In this document: in pieces, positions 11,670 to 21,711 of the stretch
How the letters are laid out: the number at the start of each line of letters is the position of its first letter
Numbering within the stretch: the first letter of the stretch is position 1
Source of the DNA: Calcarisporiella thermophila CBS 279.70
Lineage: Eukaryota; Calcarisporiellomycota
Length of the DNA stretch: 64,000 nucleotides
Assembly (NCBI RefSeq): GCF_041956535.1
Contig: NW_027192192.1
Location: 933,796-997,795 of the forward strand
Direction: 5' to 3'
Program-made: the position numbers and the translations under genes
Notes under the pieces: generated by a model
Told to the model about the DNA's origin: nothing
What the model saw: only the letters and a program-made list of their open reading frames with translations
Database searches by the model: none

Positions 11670-13422
11670 GGCTCCTACTCCTTCTTTTTTGGGGAAGAGA
11701 AAGTGGACTTGATCAGAGTATGAACCAGAAAAAAAAAGAAAGAATGAAAAGAAATGAGCAAAGTAAAAGGAGGAAATAAAAAAGAAAGGAAAAAACTTTT
11801 ATTCGAAGAAGAAAAAAGAGAGAAACGAGGAAAGTGCTCGGGGAAATTTCTCAGTGAGCATAAGAGGGAAGGAGCGATCGAGAGGGAAAAAAATTTGAGA
11901 GGGGAAAGGGAAATGAAGATCAATCCAAGCAACCGGAACATAAAAAATAGAGTGCGCGCGCTCGTTTCATTTCCTATTATTGAAAGGAACAGAAAAGAAA
12001 CCCCATAAAAAAGACAAACTTTTCGACTCCCCATAGCGACCCTATTTTCCCTATGTTTAAGGTTGAACATAGTCCACGTAATCTCTTTGTTATCGTCGCA
12101 GAGCCCCTTTTCAGTATCCTCCCTAATTCCATTTTCTCATTTTTAATAAATGTCTTCGACTCATTCAACCGAGCATTGCTCTCAGGATGTTCCGAGCTTT
12201 ATACCCTAGCCTTTCGCCCTATTTCATTTATTTAAAAGCGGTAGAGCTGGAGATTCATTACTGAATTAAGAATGGCTAAACTTCCTCATAAATATTAAAT
12301 ATTTGAAGGCGAAGAAAGTTGGGACGAAGTTTGAGAAATAGGGAGTTAAGAATTCGTATTTAACACATTAAAAGTTTATGCTGCTAGACAGACTAAATTG
12401 ATGTGCTTGGACATCCACCTGACTAGCGGCCGAAAGGATCGCACGTGGATATACTTTCATTGTACGTTCTTTCCTTCCTTTTATTTACTCGATGGCAATT
12501 TGAGTGATGGATTGCGCCGAATTCACAAGTAGGGTTTCTGGAGCTAAACCTTTTGAATATTTAACAGAAAAACCCTTTATATCAAAGAGATATCATCATA
12601 CTTTGGCAACATACACTGAATATTAGGAATACCTCTAGCTAGAAATGGGTGTGAGCCGAAATATCGCCAAGGGTTCAATCCTATTTTTGTGAAAGCTCTC
12701 AACAAACTTATTATCTTACTGACTGGGCGAAAATTGAAGGGTCCTCCAGCCTATCCAAGGAGCTAGCTGAAGGATCTCGCCCCTGGTAAATTATAGCACT
12801 TCGCATTTGCTCTTAAGTTTTAGCGGCCGATTGTTTCACATAAGTAACAGATACGTTTACGTCATTTAACTTTTCAGTTTTCAAAATACCCACGATACAA
12901 CTACGTTTAGTTTTTGGAACAATGATTACCAGGTTAGTTAGAAACTGTCTCTGTTTGTCCCTTTTGGTTCTATTCCATGTTTATGGTAAGCTTACTTGAC
13001 CAGTGCCGCATATGCTTTGTCGCTTGGCACGCTCTTGTTGCTATCTCGTATATTTGCATTCACCATCTCCCTTCTTCATAGCGGGCCGGAGGGGTTATCA
13101 CTCAGCTGAGAGTTTAATAATGGATGTCTAAGAAAGAAGAAAAGCGTGCCGATTCATATTGTGCCTTTCTCACACCTCTTCTAATTTAAATGAGAATTAT
13201 ATTTACAACTCGTGAATGCATGATAATATCCTTTCTGACTAGGTAAACTTTTAGGTATTAGTGAATTGAAATGGCTACAAGTAGCTTACAATATATCTCA
13301 ATTATATACCCTTGAAGGTCATTCACAATCAAATCAATTCCCCTATGACTTTAAGCCACATTTTATTCTATTGACGCGACGAAATAACTCGTGGCGGAAT
13401 AATTCGTTACTATTTTACATTA
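11670..13422. other. Long divergent intergenic region, one weak small-ORF candidate
   Basis: The part next to the AT-hook gene (11680-12000) is a purine-rich strand (pyrimidine-rich leader for the - strand transcript). The rest is AT-rich with no long reading frame. A weak, spliced secreted-peptide candidate is listed separately at 12922-13131. The last 100-200 bp should hold the TRAPPC13 promoter. Confidence 0.45.
12922..13131 (+). CDS. Candidate small secreted peptide (speculative)
   Basis: An ATG at 12922 starts 21 codons that read like a signal peptide: basic start MITRLVRN, then a hydrophobic core CLCLSLLVLFHVY. A good donor (G|GTAAGC at 12986) and a pyrimidine-rich acceptor (CTTCATAG, ending 13081) join in frame to a 16-codon exon ending in TAA. 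The product would be 37 aa. No homologue is recognised. Short spliced frames arise by chance in AT-rich DNA, so this is only a candidate; transcript evidence is needed. Confidence 0.2.
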
Positions 13423-14757
13423 ATGTCATCTCATCCTCCAGGCGACCAGCAGCCTCATTCTCTTTCTCTCAAGGTAATGCGCCTTTCGAGGCCTACCCTT
13501 GCTACCGTTCAGACGTATTACCATGAGAGGAACAGTGACGTCCCAACCTCTGCACCTCTTGAAGAACTCGCGGCGATGGATCCACTTCTCTCTCGCGACC
13601 CACCCTCTGAATCCGTCGTAGCAACAGCAACTTCCCAGAGACTTAGTGACTCGTCCATATCTACTGCAAGTCTTGGGTTGTCGCGAGCACTAACGCTGCC
13701 AGCTGCATTCGGAACGATTTATTTAGGAGAAACATTCACAGCTTATTCGTGTGTATGTAATGATGATAATGAAGAAATTAGAAATGTGACTCTTAAAGCA
13801 GAGATCCAGACTTCATCTCAACGTTTCACACTTCTTGACACAATGGCACAAGCATTACCCTCTTCACACACATTTGAGAACATTTTGTCGCATGAGATCA
13901 AAGAGCTTGGCGTTCACATTCTCGTGTGTACAATGTACTATTTATCTCCCGCAGGCGATAAGCGCCACTTCCGAAAGTATTATAAGTTCCAGGCTCTGAA
14001 TCCATTAGCGGTGAAGACCAAAGTGAATAGCATGGCCGATGGGAAGGTATTTCTCGAGGCGCAGATCCAAAATATTGCGGGTGTACCAATGAAGCTGGAG
14101 CGAATGCGATTTGAGCCATCGGAGCCCTTTGAGCACCAAGATTTGAACTATGTAGTCGAAGGAGAGCACTTGCATGCGGATAAAAATAATGGGCAAGGTG
14201 AAGGTGAAGTAGCGCGTAATGTTCTGGGAGAGTATGGGTTCCTTGGTCCGCAAGATGTTTACCAATACCTCTATGTCCTTCTACCACGTGCCAACTCTGA
14301 CAACGACGATAGCCTAGCACGAACAACAAATGCGCTAGGTAAACTTGATATATCCTGGAGGTCAGCATTCGGGGCTTCTGGCCGATTGCAAACCAGCCAA
14401 CTCACACGTAAGCCGCCACCCGCCGATAATATCGAGGTGGTCGTTTCTCGGGTTCCCGAGGCAGTTTGGCTCGAGAAGCCGTTCAAAATAGCTCTGAAAG
14501 CGATTAATCGCTCGGGAGAAAACATGAAACTAGTCTCGGCAGCAGTGAAGCAAAAGATGGGCTCAGTGCTGTTAAATGGGTTATCAACGCATACGCTTGG
14601 CGAGGTGGCGCCTGGAAAACAGATCGTATTTGAACTAGAATTTTTCCCGCTCACACCGGGAATACAAAGGCTGGGAGGATTGAGGTTTACTGACTTGGTG
14701 TCGGGATATGCTAAGGATGTGAATCACTTGGCGGATGTGTTCGTAATGTTTGAGTAG
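13423..14757 (+). CDS. TRAPPC13: Trafficking protein particle complex subunit 13
   Basis: A single exon of 444 codons. The whole length matches the TRAPPC13 (C5orf44) family: the N-terminal SLSLKVMRLSRPTL, then GTIYLGETFTAYSCVCND, a KAEIQTSSQRFTLLD segment, HEIKELGVHILVC and FRKYYKFQALNPLAVKTKV. C-terminal beta-sandwich segments follow, including LGKLDISWRSAFGASGRLQT and LGGLRFTDL. The human protein is about 417 aa, so the length is normal. It is a subunit of TRAPPIII, the Rab1/Ypt1 exchange-factor complex at the Golgi and in autophagy. It is found in animals and many fungi but not in budding yeast. The start is the first ATG in frame with the conserved N-terminus. Confidence 0.93.
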   Translation: MSSHPPGDQQPHSLSLKVMRLSRPTLATVQTYYHERNSDVPTSAPLEELAAMDPLLSRDPPSESVVATATSQRLSDSSISTASLGLSRALTLPAAFGTIYLGETFTAYSCVCNDDNEEIRNVTLKAEIQTSSQRFTLLDTMAQALPSSHTFENILSHEIKELGVHILVCTMYYLSPAGDKRHFRKYYKFQALNPLAVKTKVNSMADGKVFLEAQIQNIAGVPMKLERMRFEPSEPFEHQDLNYVVEGEHLHADKNNGQGEGEVARNVLGEYGFLGPQDVYQYLYVLLPRANSDNDDSLARTTNALGKLDISWRSAFGASGRLQTSQLTRKPPPADNIEVVVSRVPEAVWLEKPFKIALKAINRSGENMKLVSAAVKQKMGSVLLNGLSTHTLGEVAPGKQIVFELEFFPLTPGIQRLGGLRFTDLVSGYAKDVNHLADVFVMFE

Positions 14758-15100
14758 AGACCTTTATTTTTTTTTTTAGTTCAGAGCAATTCTTGTAATT
14801 GGGTGATTCTCCTACCCTCCCTCCCAGTGACTTTATATACATTATTGTAAAATATCAAGACTCTTTATATACATATTTTTGGCTTGATCTCATTCAATGA
14901 ACAGTATGAAGAGTGCGGTGTAATTTATTGGATTGATCAAATGGCTATGCAATAAAAGACAGAAACATCAAACATCAACATAATACTATAATTACAAAAA
15001 GGGCAATATAGGAGGGTGTATATACAGTTCTAAGGGATTAATGAATTAATTAGAGGGTTAAAGTACTCATATTATCTAAAAACAAATAAATAAAAAGCCA
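14758..15100. other. Convergent 3' UTR region
   Basis: 343 bp between two converging stop codons. AT-rich, with a T-run and AATAAA-like signals on both strands (for example AATAAAAG near 14952 and AATAAATAAA near 15087). Nothing else seen. Confidence 0.5.
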
Positions 15101-17018
15101 TCATCTCTCTCGAAGCTGTCCTCGCTTAGATGAGCGATGATGGAGTTCACGTCTTTCCCCTTCAGTGCCAGTTTGATAGAATTCTTTTAATTCGGCTTTA
15201 AGCTGTTTCACTGCTAGCTCATAGGCCCGACAACATTTCTCCTTTATTCGGTCGGCGAGATCCCGTAAATCAGCATGATGTTGTTCAATCATCGCTCTTT
15301 TCTCCTCCTCAGATCTCCTCACTAACCCGGCAACTGTCCCATCGTGACTTGCACGTAAGTCTTCGAGAGCGCGCTGATGCTCTGCTTCGATTTTGGTGCG
15401 GTATTGTGCAAATTGTAGGGGGAAAGCGTTGATCAATTCGGGCAGGGTCCGGTTCGAGTCCATGGGGGGTGATCGTCGAGGGGGTGAGAGCTGAGTCATG
15501 AGCTGGGCACGAGCTGCATCACGCTCACGTCGAAGCTTATCCGTTTCAGCACGATACAGGGCTTTAATCTCCGCTAACGCGATGTCATAAGAAGAGGCAG
15601 AGAGTTTTCTCTCTGAGGTGGCGGTCCCTTGCTGAGGTCGAGAGGCGAAGGGGGAGGCCAATTGCTTTTTTAATCTTGTAATTTGCGCGTCTTTATCTTC
15701 AAATAGGCCTTGAAGACATTCAAGAACCTCTTCTGCAGAAAGATCCGTGCTATAGGGCCCGCCTTGAGCACGCATCATGTCATTGAGTCGCTGTTCTATG
15801 TTGTCTTTAAACGCCCTTAACTCCTTCAACTCGTCCTTTTCTCTCTCCTGAGTTTTTGCTCCTACAATCTGATTTTCCAGTTGCTTTATCCTTGATCGCG
15901 CTTCTTCCAACTCTTCACGCGCTTGTTTTTCTTTTAAAGCAATATCCTGATGTGCCTCTATCTCCTCCTGCAATCGCCTATCGAACTCCATGCGTTTCCG
16001 CGTCAGATCTCGCTGCAGTTCCTCGAGTGCACGCTCCTTTTGTGAAGTAAGCATTTGTTTCATCCTTGTTATTTCAAAACCCTTCTCCTGTTCAAGTCTC
16101 TCCCTGATCTCAGAGATCTTATTCTGGTATGAGTGATTTGAGTCAAGCTGGGCTTGAAGTAGATTCAGTTGTCGGCGGAGTTCGCTCTGTTTTTCCTGCT
16201 CCTGGCTCTAAATTTGATAAAAAGAAAAGGGGCATACCAGTAAGTCGGGTGAAAAATATTACCCTCAGTCTCGAAGAGAACTCACTCTGATATCACGCAA
16301 GAGCTTTTCACAATCTTCCCTCACTTTCATTACTTCCATTTCTTTATCAGAAATAATCTTATCTGCTCGCAAGCATAAGAAAAAAATGATCAATCTCTAT
16401 TTTGAATACATATTAATCAATTGACTTACTGATTTCGCCTTCGAAACGAGATAAATCTTCTACTAAACGTTCATTTTCCCTCCTTAAAACCTCCACTTCT
16501 GTCCTCAAGGACACATCTCCGTTCTCTTTGACAGCGCCTACTAATGCCCTTCGAAATAAATCTCCGTTTGCATTCACCGTATTTGAGCTCATAGCGCCAT
16601 TCAAATTAGTGCCACGGAACATCTTGGTTCCATTGATTGCGGGGCGCACCATAGCATCCCCCCCTTTGTCCAGGTGATCTGCCGATCCATTTACAGTCGC
16701 CAAACTAAACCCTTCAGCCATAGCTATTTCTCGCATCTGTCTCAACTCCCTTCGTATTCTCTCCGAATCCTCCGTCATCAAATCCGCGCCGTGCTCGGTT
16801 AATCCTGTTCGGGTGTCCTCCAATTCAAGAGTATGATCAAAATCGCTAGCATCGAACTGGGAAGAACTCCCACGCGTCCAATCCGGATGTTGCTCGAGTG
16901 CATCTAGATCCTGAGCATTAAGTTGAGGAGCGAGCTCAGATACGTCCATCAGATTATCAGGGGATGTGGAGAAGCGCGGTAGACGAGATTCTTCCGTGAT
17001 AGGAGCAATAGTTTCCAT
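15101..17018 (-). CDS. Coiled-coil protein of unknown function
   Basis: Three exons: 16430-17018, 16286-16362, 15101-16207 (590 aa). The first 130 residues are acidic and disordered. From about residue 180 the protein is almost continuous coiled coil, rich in Glu/Arg/Lys/Gln heptads (for example EKQAREELEEARSRIKQLEN), broken by short proline/serine linkers (residues around 415 and 465). The C-terminal helix contains EKCCRAYELAVKQLKAELKE and ends in a basic tail. I cannot assign a family. Its architecture resembles centrosomal, spindle-pole or tethering proteins, but coiled coils cause misleading similarity and no family signature is visible. It is transcribed in the same direction as the downstream IVY1 gene. 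Confidence 0.75.
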
Positions 17019-17504
17019 GGGATATAATTAATAGAAGGCTGCGAGGAGAACGTACGAAGAACATGCAAAATATTGTGTGAATGTAATTATTGATCTTAAT
17101 CGTGTTTTATGAAAAAATTGATAGAAAAGATCGCGAGATTAATGACGTATACCGAATTTTTGGAATGAATGTACATGTGTATTGATTGTGGAAGTTAGAT
17201 ATCATGCATATTGCTGTTATATTATATTAAAAATGAAAAAAAGGCATAGTTGAGTGTCCTCATGAAGATATAAGGGAGGCAATACAAAGTGAAGTGAAAA
17301 AAAGGGGGAATAATACTCTGATAGGTTAAAAAGTATAATAAATGCAACAAAAGGGGGGGGGGAGGGGAATACAGAAAAATCGCTCTTTCTACTGCATTAC
17401 AAGATAAAATAGAAATAGACGGAGGAAACTACAGAAGGATAGACAGGGGAAACCTGGAGCATTAACAGAATTATTAATGGTATTAAGAAAAAACTCTAAT
17501 AATA
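17019..17504. other. Intergenic region with a poly-G run
   Basis: 486 bp between two - strand genes: promoter of the coiled-coil gene and 3' UTR of IVY1. It contains a GGGGGGGGGAGGGG run near 17352-17366, which in the - strand transcript is a C-run. No gene is supported. Confidence 0.45.
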
Positions 17505-19281
17505 TCATCCGTCAAGGCTAGCTCTATCTAATCCCTTGAACTCTGGAATATTTCTCTCTCCAAACAAGAGGTCGTCATATTCTCCTCCATAATTTTCATT
17601 GAACCCCTCATTACCCGCGGCTTGACCAAAGTTGAATTCGCGGTTAGATAACAATTCTGAATCATCACTAATGTGTAAAGCTCTATTGGAATGGTGTCTC
17701 AGCCCGTTCTCGTCACCTTCGTATTCGGCCTCTTGCTCATCTCCCTCAGCATCTACACCGGGTTCACTGTCGCTGGTAGGAGTAGGGATTGCACGAGGTT
17801 GGGAAAGCGATGATGTAGTATGTCGGTCGGTAAACATGGGCTGTGAATATGTCGAGGGTGATTCGCCAAGATTTGGGGGTATCTGTTCTTTCACAGGTGA
17901 GAGATTCGTTCTTTTATATTTCCTATTTGATATCTCCGCATCCGAGCTCCGGTCCTGCCCTTCATGTATTGATGAGCCTTTTGAACCGGCACGACGACGA
18001 CCCGTACGGTCACGCGTTTCGATACCTTTCACAGCAGTTGTGTGGGCGTATTCATATATATCACTTAAGTTATCATCATCCATGATCGCAGCAAGGAATG
18101 GAGGGCTTGAGAGCGGGCTACGGAAAGATTGGGGAGCAATCATTTCGGGCTTGTTGGAAATGAAGGGTGTGGGAGGCAATACACTAAAAATTTCAGTGCA
18201 TTCGTCGGTGGTCGGATAAGTACTAAATGGATCTTGACATGAAGTAATCATCTATAGGATAAATATAAGCGCCCATCCACCTCTATTGCTGGAAGCAAAC
18301 TTATATTTACTGGCTCTAAACAAGGATCTGCTAGGCCACGATTGGTGATTCGATCATAGACATCTACCTCGGCACGCACTACTGCTGATGCTTTCGATAG
18401 AATGAGATTGAAATTTTTTTGCTCTATATCCAGCATATGGCAATAGTAGTGGTTTTTTACACGCTCCAGCTCGTCTACTTGTCGGGTTAAATCTTGCAAC
18501 GCACGGCGAAACTGCACCAGATCTAATGCCATTTACACGAAGAATAAAATTATCGATTGCCTATAAATTAAAACTTAGGGTTTTCATACCTCGCTGTCTC
18601 CGACGTCCACTCATCATGTTTTTAGCTTCGGTTTCCTTTATTTTCTCGCTCATTACGTGCAATACTTTATCATAATTTTCTTCACTTTGCTGTAGAAATA
18701 TAGGTAAATAACGGAAAAGAAAAATGAGAAAAATAAAGACAAAAGACTTACGAAAACTGCAGATTTGTGTTGGTCGAAATTTTCTAGCAGTGGAATTTCA
18801 AAATGTTTATAAAATGCATCACTCTAAGGCCCAAGCAAACATGTTAACAAAGATTCTAGTTCGATATTCTGTAATATTGTTTAAATAATACAAACCAAGA
18901 TCTGGTGATGATTCGATATCATAAAGTGAAGACCAGCCGCAGCATGTAAGCCAGGCCCTTTAAAATGCATCGATTTTGTCATTGCCGATTAATATTCTTA
19001 ATTTTATTTCTTATGAAATTCAGAGGTTAATATTTACCAGCTTCAATCGCGCCTTTACTACGTGATACTCGCTCTAGAGCTATACCGAATGACGCAGCCG
19101 CCTGCGAAAATGCCATCATCTGCGTACGATAAATCTTTGCTGCCTGAAGTAGTTGCTCATAGCGTTCGATTGAAGCACGTAGCTCGGCTCGCGAGAGAAT
19201 AACCTCAGGTTCACGATCGGTTAGCTGGCTGCGAAAAGAGGAAGGGGATGTTGGTCTTGAGGAACCAGCATATCGCGACAT
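17505..19281 (-). CDS. IVY1: IVY1-like BAR-domain phospholipid-binding protein
   Basis: Six exons, all phase-consistent: 19038-19281, 18896-18957, 18752-18823, 18590-18689, 18311-18522, 17505-18251 (478 aa). Residues about 25-230 form the helical IVY1/I-BAR-like domain: ASIERYEQLLQAAKIYRTQM, a Gly-rich turn AAAGLHFMISNHHQILSDAF, FEIPLLENFDQHKS, and DLVQFRRALQDLTRQVDELE. After it comes KASAVVRAEVDVYDRI. The remaining 240 residues are acidic and disordered. Yeast Ivy1 binds PI3P-containing membranes and interacts with Vps33 and Ypt7 at the vacuole, and has been linked to TORC1 signalling. The 18960 acceptor (TTTTAAAG) is weak, but no other acceptor keeps the frame. Confidence 0.87.
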
Positions 19282-21711
19282 TTTGAGGAATTAACACCAG
19301 CAAAAATTTCTAGGCTGAAGAGATGATAGCTGAATTTTACAGGTTGAAAAGCGCCAATACTGCTGTGATCGTGTTGCTTCGCCAGTGGTATCGTTATCCT
19401 CAAAAGTCCTTTGCTCTTCTCAACACCCCTAATCTTTCGCAGTTCTTTAGTCTTAACGAGAAGAACAGGAGAGAAAAAATGGCGGAATTTAATTTCAGAG
19501 TCGCAGATTCTGCATGCACCTATAAATTCCGTGAGTTGTTTACTATTTCTCTCCTTACTCCTTTTCTCTTCTACTCTTCTTTTCTTACTTTTATTACGAA
19601 CACTTCTCTCGATTTGCAGGCGGCTTCAGGTAATTACTTCCCCTTTCTTTGATTTTTGGGCGATGACGAAAAGTTGCTTACCGTTGGGGAGGCCAAAAGA
19701 AGGATCCCTCTTTTATGTGGGAAGAACCTACCTTCTTCTCCTTAGCATGGTAGAAATCTGCCTTGGGCGCGTCTGAGCCTTTAATTCTTCTCTTTATATT
19801 ATGATTGAAGAAGCAGTTCTTTTAACCCTCTACTGTAATTTATTTCTTTAGGCTAAGATTTCGGTGAATAGCTGCATTCTGTATGAGTGTCAGTTTAAAT
19901 AAAGTATTTCTATGTTAGTAACATAATCCATAACTTTCAAGCAAATTTGTGATGATTCAACCTCATCCTGGTTAATGGAAGGGGATTAAAAACAGAATCC
20001 TTTTTATTGTGATAAACATTTATTACAATCAATTGAATTTACAACTCTACAAGTGTAAAAATCGCCGTTGCTAGAATCGCAGCTTAACCAGACCATTTGT
20101 TTCAATGGTTCCGTCCTCTCGCTATGGGAATATATCTCTAAAATGTATCATGTATGCTATCTAAAAGTATCAAGAGTGGAAGAATTTGGATTCAATCTTT
20201 TTATATCAGATGATTCTTTATTTAAAAAGTGGTCTTTATGTTTCGTATTGTCTAATCTGAATTTTGATCTCGTAAGGGAAAACCGATCATGAAAACGATT
20301 ATGCATCATGACGCATTGAAATCAAATGCATATAAAACAGGGCCTGATCCACTCTTGATTAACCCTTATTTACAAAAGCATTGCTCACTCAACGTTCATT
20401 TACAGCAATGTCTTTGCGTTTTCATGATCGAGGGTATGTGGAAAAATTAGGATTTTTTGCAGATTTGTTTTATGTCAACTTATAAGCGAAATGGCTTCTT
20501 GTTTAATTCCCATTATATAATCTTCTCGCAGAAAGATTGCCATCCTAAGACATGTTGATTGAATAGATCCTAGTAAGGCCGCCAATTGTATTAGCATGTC
20601 AGTCATCTATTATCGGCAGTTTCCCGATATATTTTTGCAGGAGAAAAGGCAATGCATATTCTAATCCTTCCAGAGGAAAAGGGAAAAACACTCTTTGAGG
20701 GAAAAAATAAGCAAAATATGGTGAAAAAAACGATGAAACAAATGTGAAATAACAATATGTGTATCCCTCCTAGCACCACAGGCTAGAGGAGAGAAGGGGA
20801 GAGGCTCCCTCTATCGTTTATTACACTAAATATAACTGAGTCAATACAATATATTTATAATTATCCTGAGCGCTCTCATCCAATGGTTCGATCCATTAGC
20901 AAAGATTCCCCGTCTGGGTAGAAGTGACGCAGCACTTATTAAGTGAAGTAGTTTTTTCGTAAAACGTGCGAGATGAAAGAACAAGAGGAAAATTTCGCGT
21001 GATGTTCATCAGTTCAGATGCTTTTCTTTTCCTACGAGTTGTTCCCTCTAGATAAAGAAATTTTGTTCGCGAAAATCCTTTATTCTTTACTTACTTCCAG
21101 TCAATTACGCGCATCTCTTGAATAGTCTCTGACATCTGATCATCACTCCCTCGTTTATTCCAACTTTGTTGTTCTCCCTCTCTTTTCAATTACTTTAATC
21201 AATTCTACCCATACCTCCTCTCTTTTCACTCACCTCTTCTGGCCTAAATCTATTTAATGATCGCGTAGCTTTTCATCATCATTTTCGTTTAGGTTTTCTG
21301 TCATCTTTAAACTGACGAACCTCTCAAATCCTTTTTTCATCTATTCGTTTTTTTTTAACCTGCCCATATTTTTCTTTTATCTGTGAGTGCTTACCCCTAC
21401 AGCGGCGGTAATATTACAGCTGATGTTCTGATAAAATTAGTTTTTCTAATAGTTCAACTCTTGTTCTCATTATCAATAGTGGCCATCATCTTTGTTATCC
21501 GTTCGAGCCACCCTTTTCTTTACGAGGCACTATAATTTTCTTTGCATCCGGTGTTCATTTGCGGCAAATCAACTGCTGTATAACGTCGTTCCTTATCAGA
21601 GCAGAGGGTGGTTTTAGGAAATTCTCTTTTATATTTGCCTAGACTTTAACGCCATATTTAGGCGGAGAGGTTCCTAGCTGGGCTTAGATAGGAGAGAAAT
21701 ATCCTGAGAGT
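19282..21711. other. Long divergent intergenic region
   Basis: 2.4 kb between IVY1 (-) and the three-RRM gene (+). AT-rich, with many pyrimidine tracts towards 21.1-21.6 kb that look like the long 5' leader of the RRM gene. Two very short spliceable frames are visible (start codons at 19481 and 20407) but are not supported. No tRNA or snRNA signature was found. Confidence 0.4.

Noticed and set aside
20407-20580. Short frame MSLRFHDRG with a GTATGT donor and a CTCGCAG acceptor, total 18 codons.
   Set aside because: Too short, no family, and GT/AG pairs are expected by chance in this length.
20870-20900. TGGTTCGATCCATTAG resembles a tRNA T-arm (B box) with a 5-bp stem.
   Set aside because: No A box, D-arm, anticodon arm or matching acceptor stem lies at the right distance upstream.
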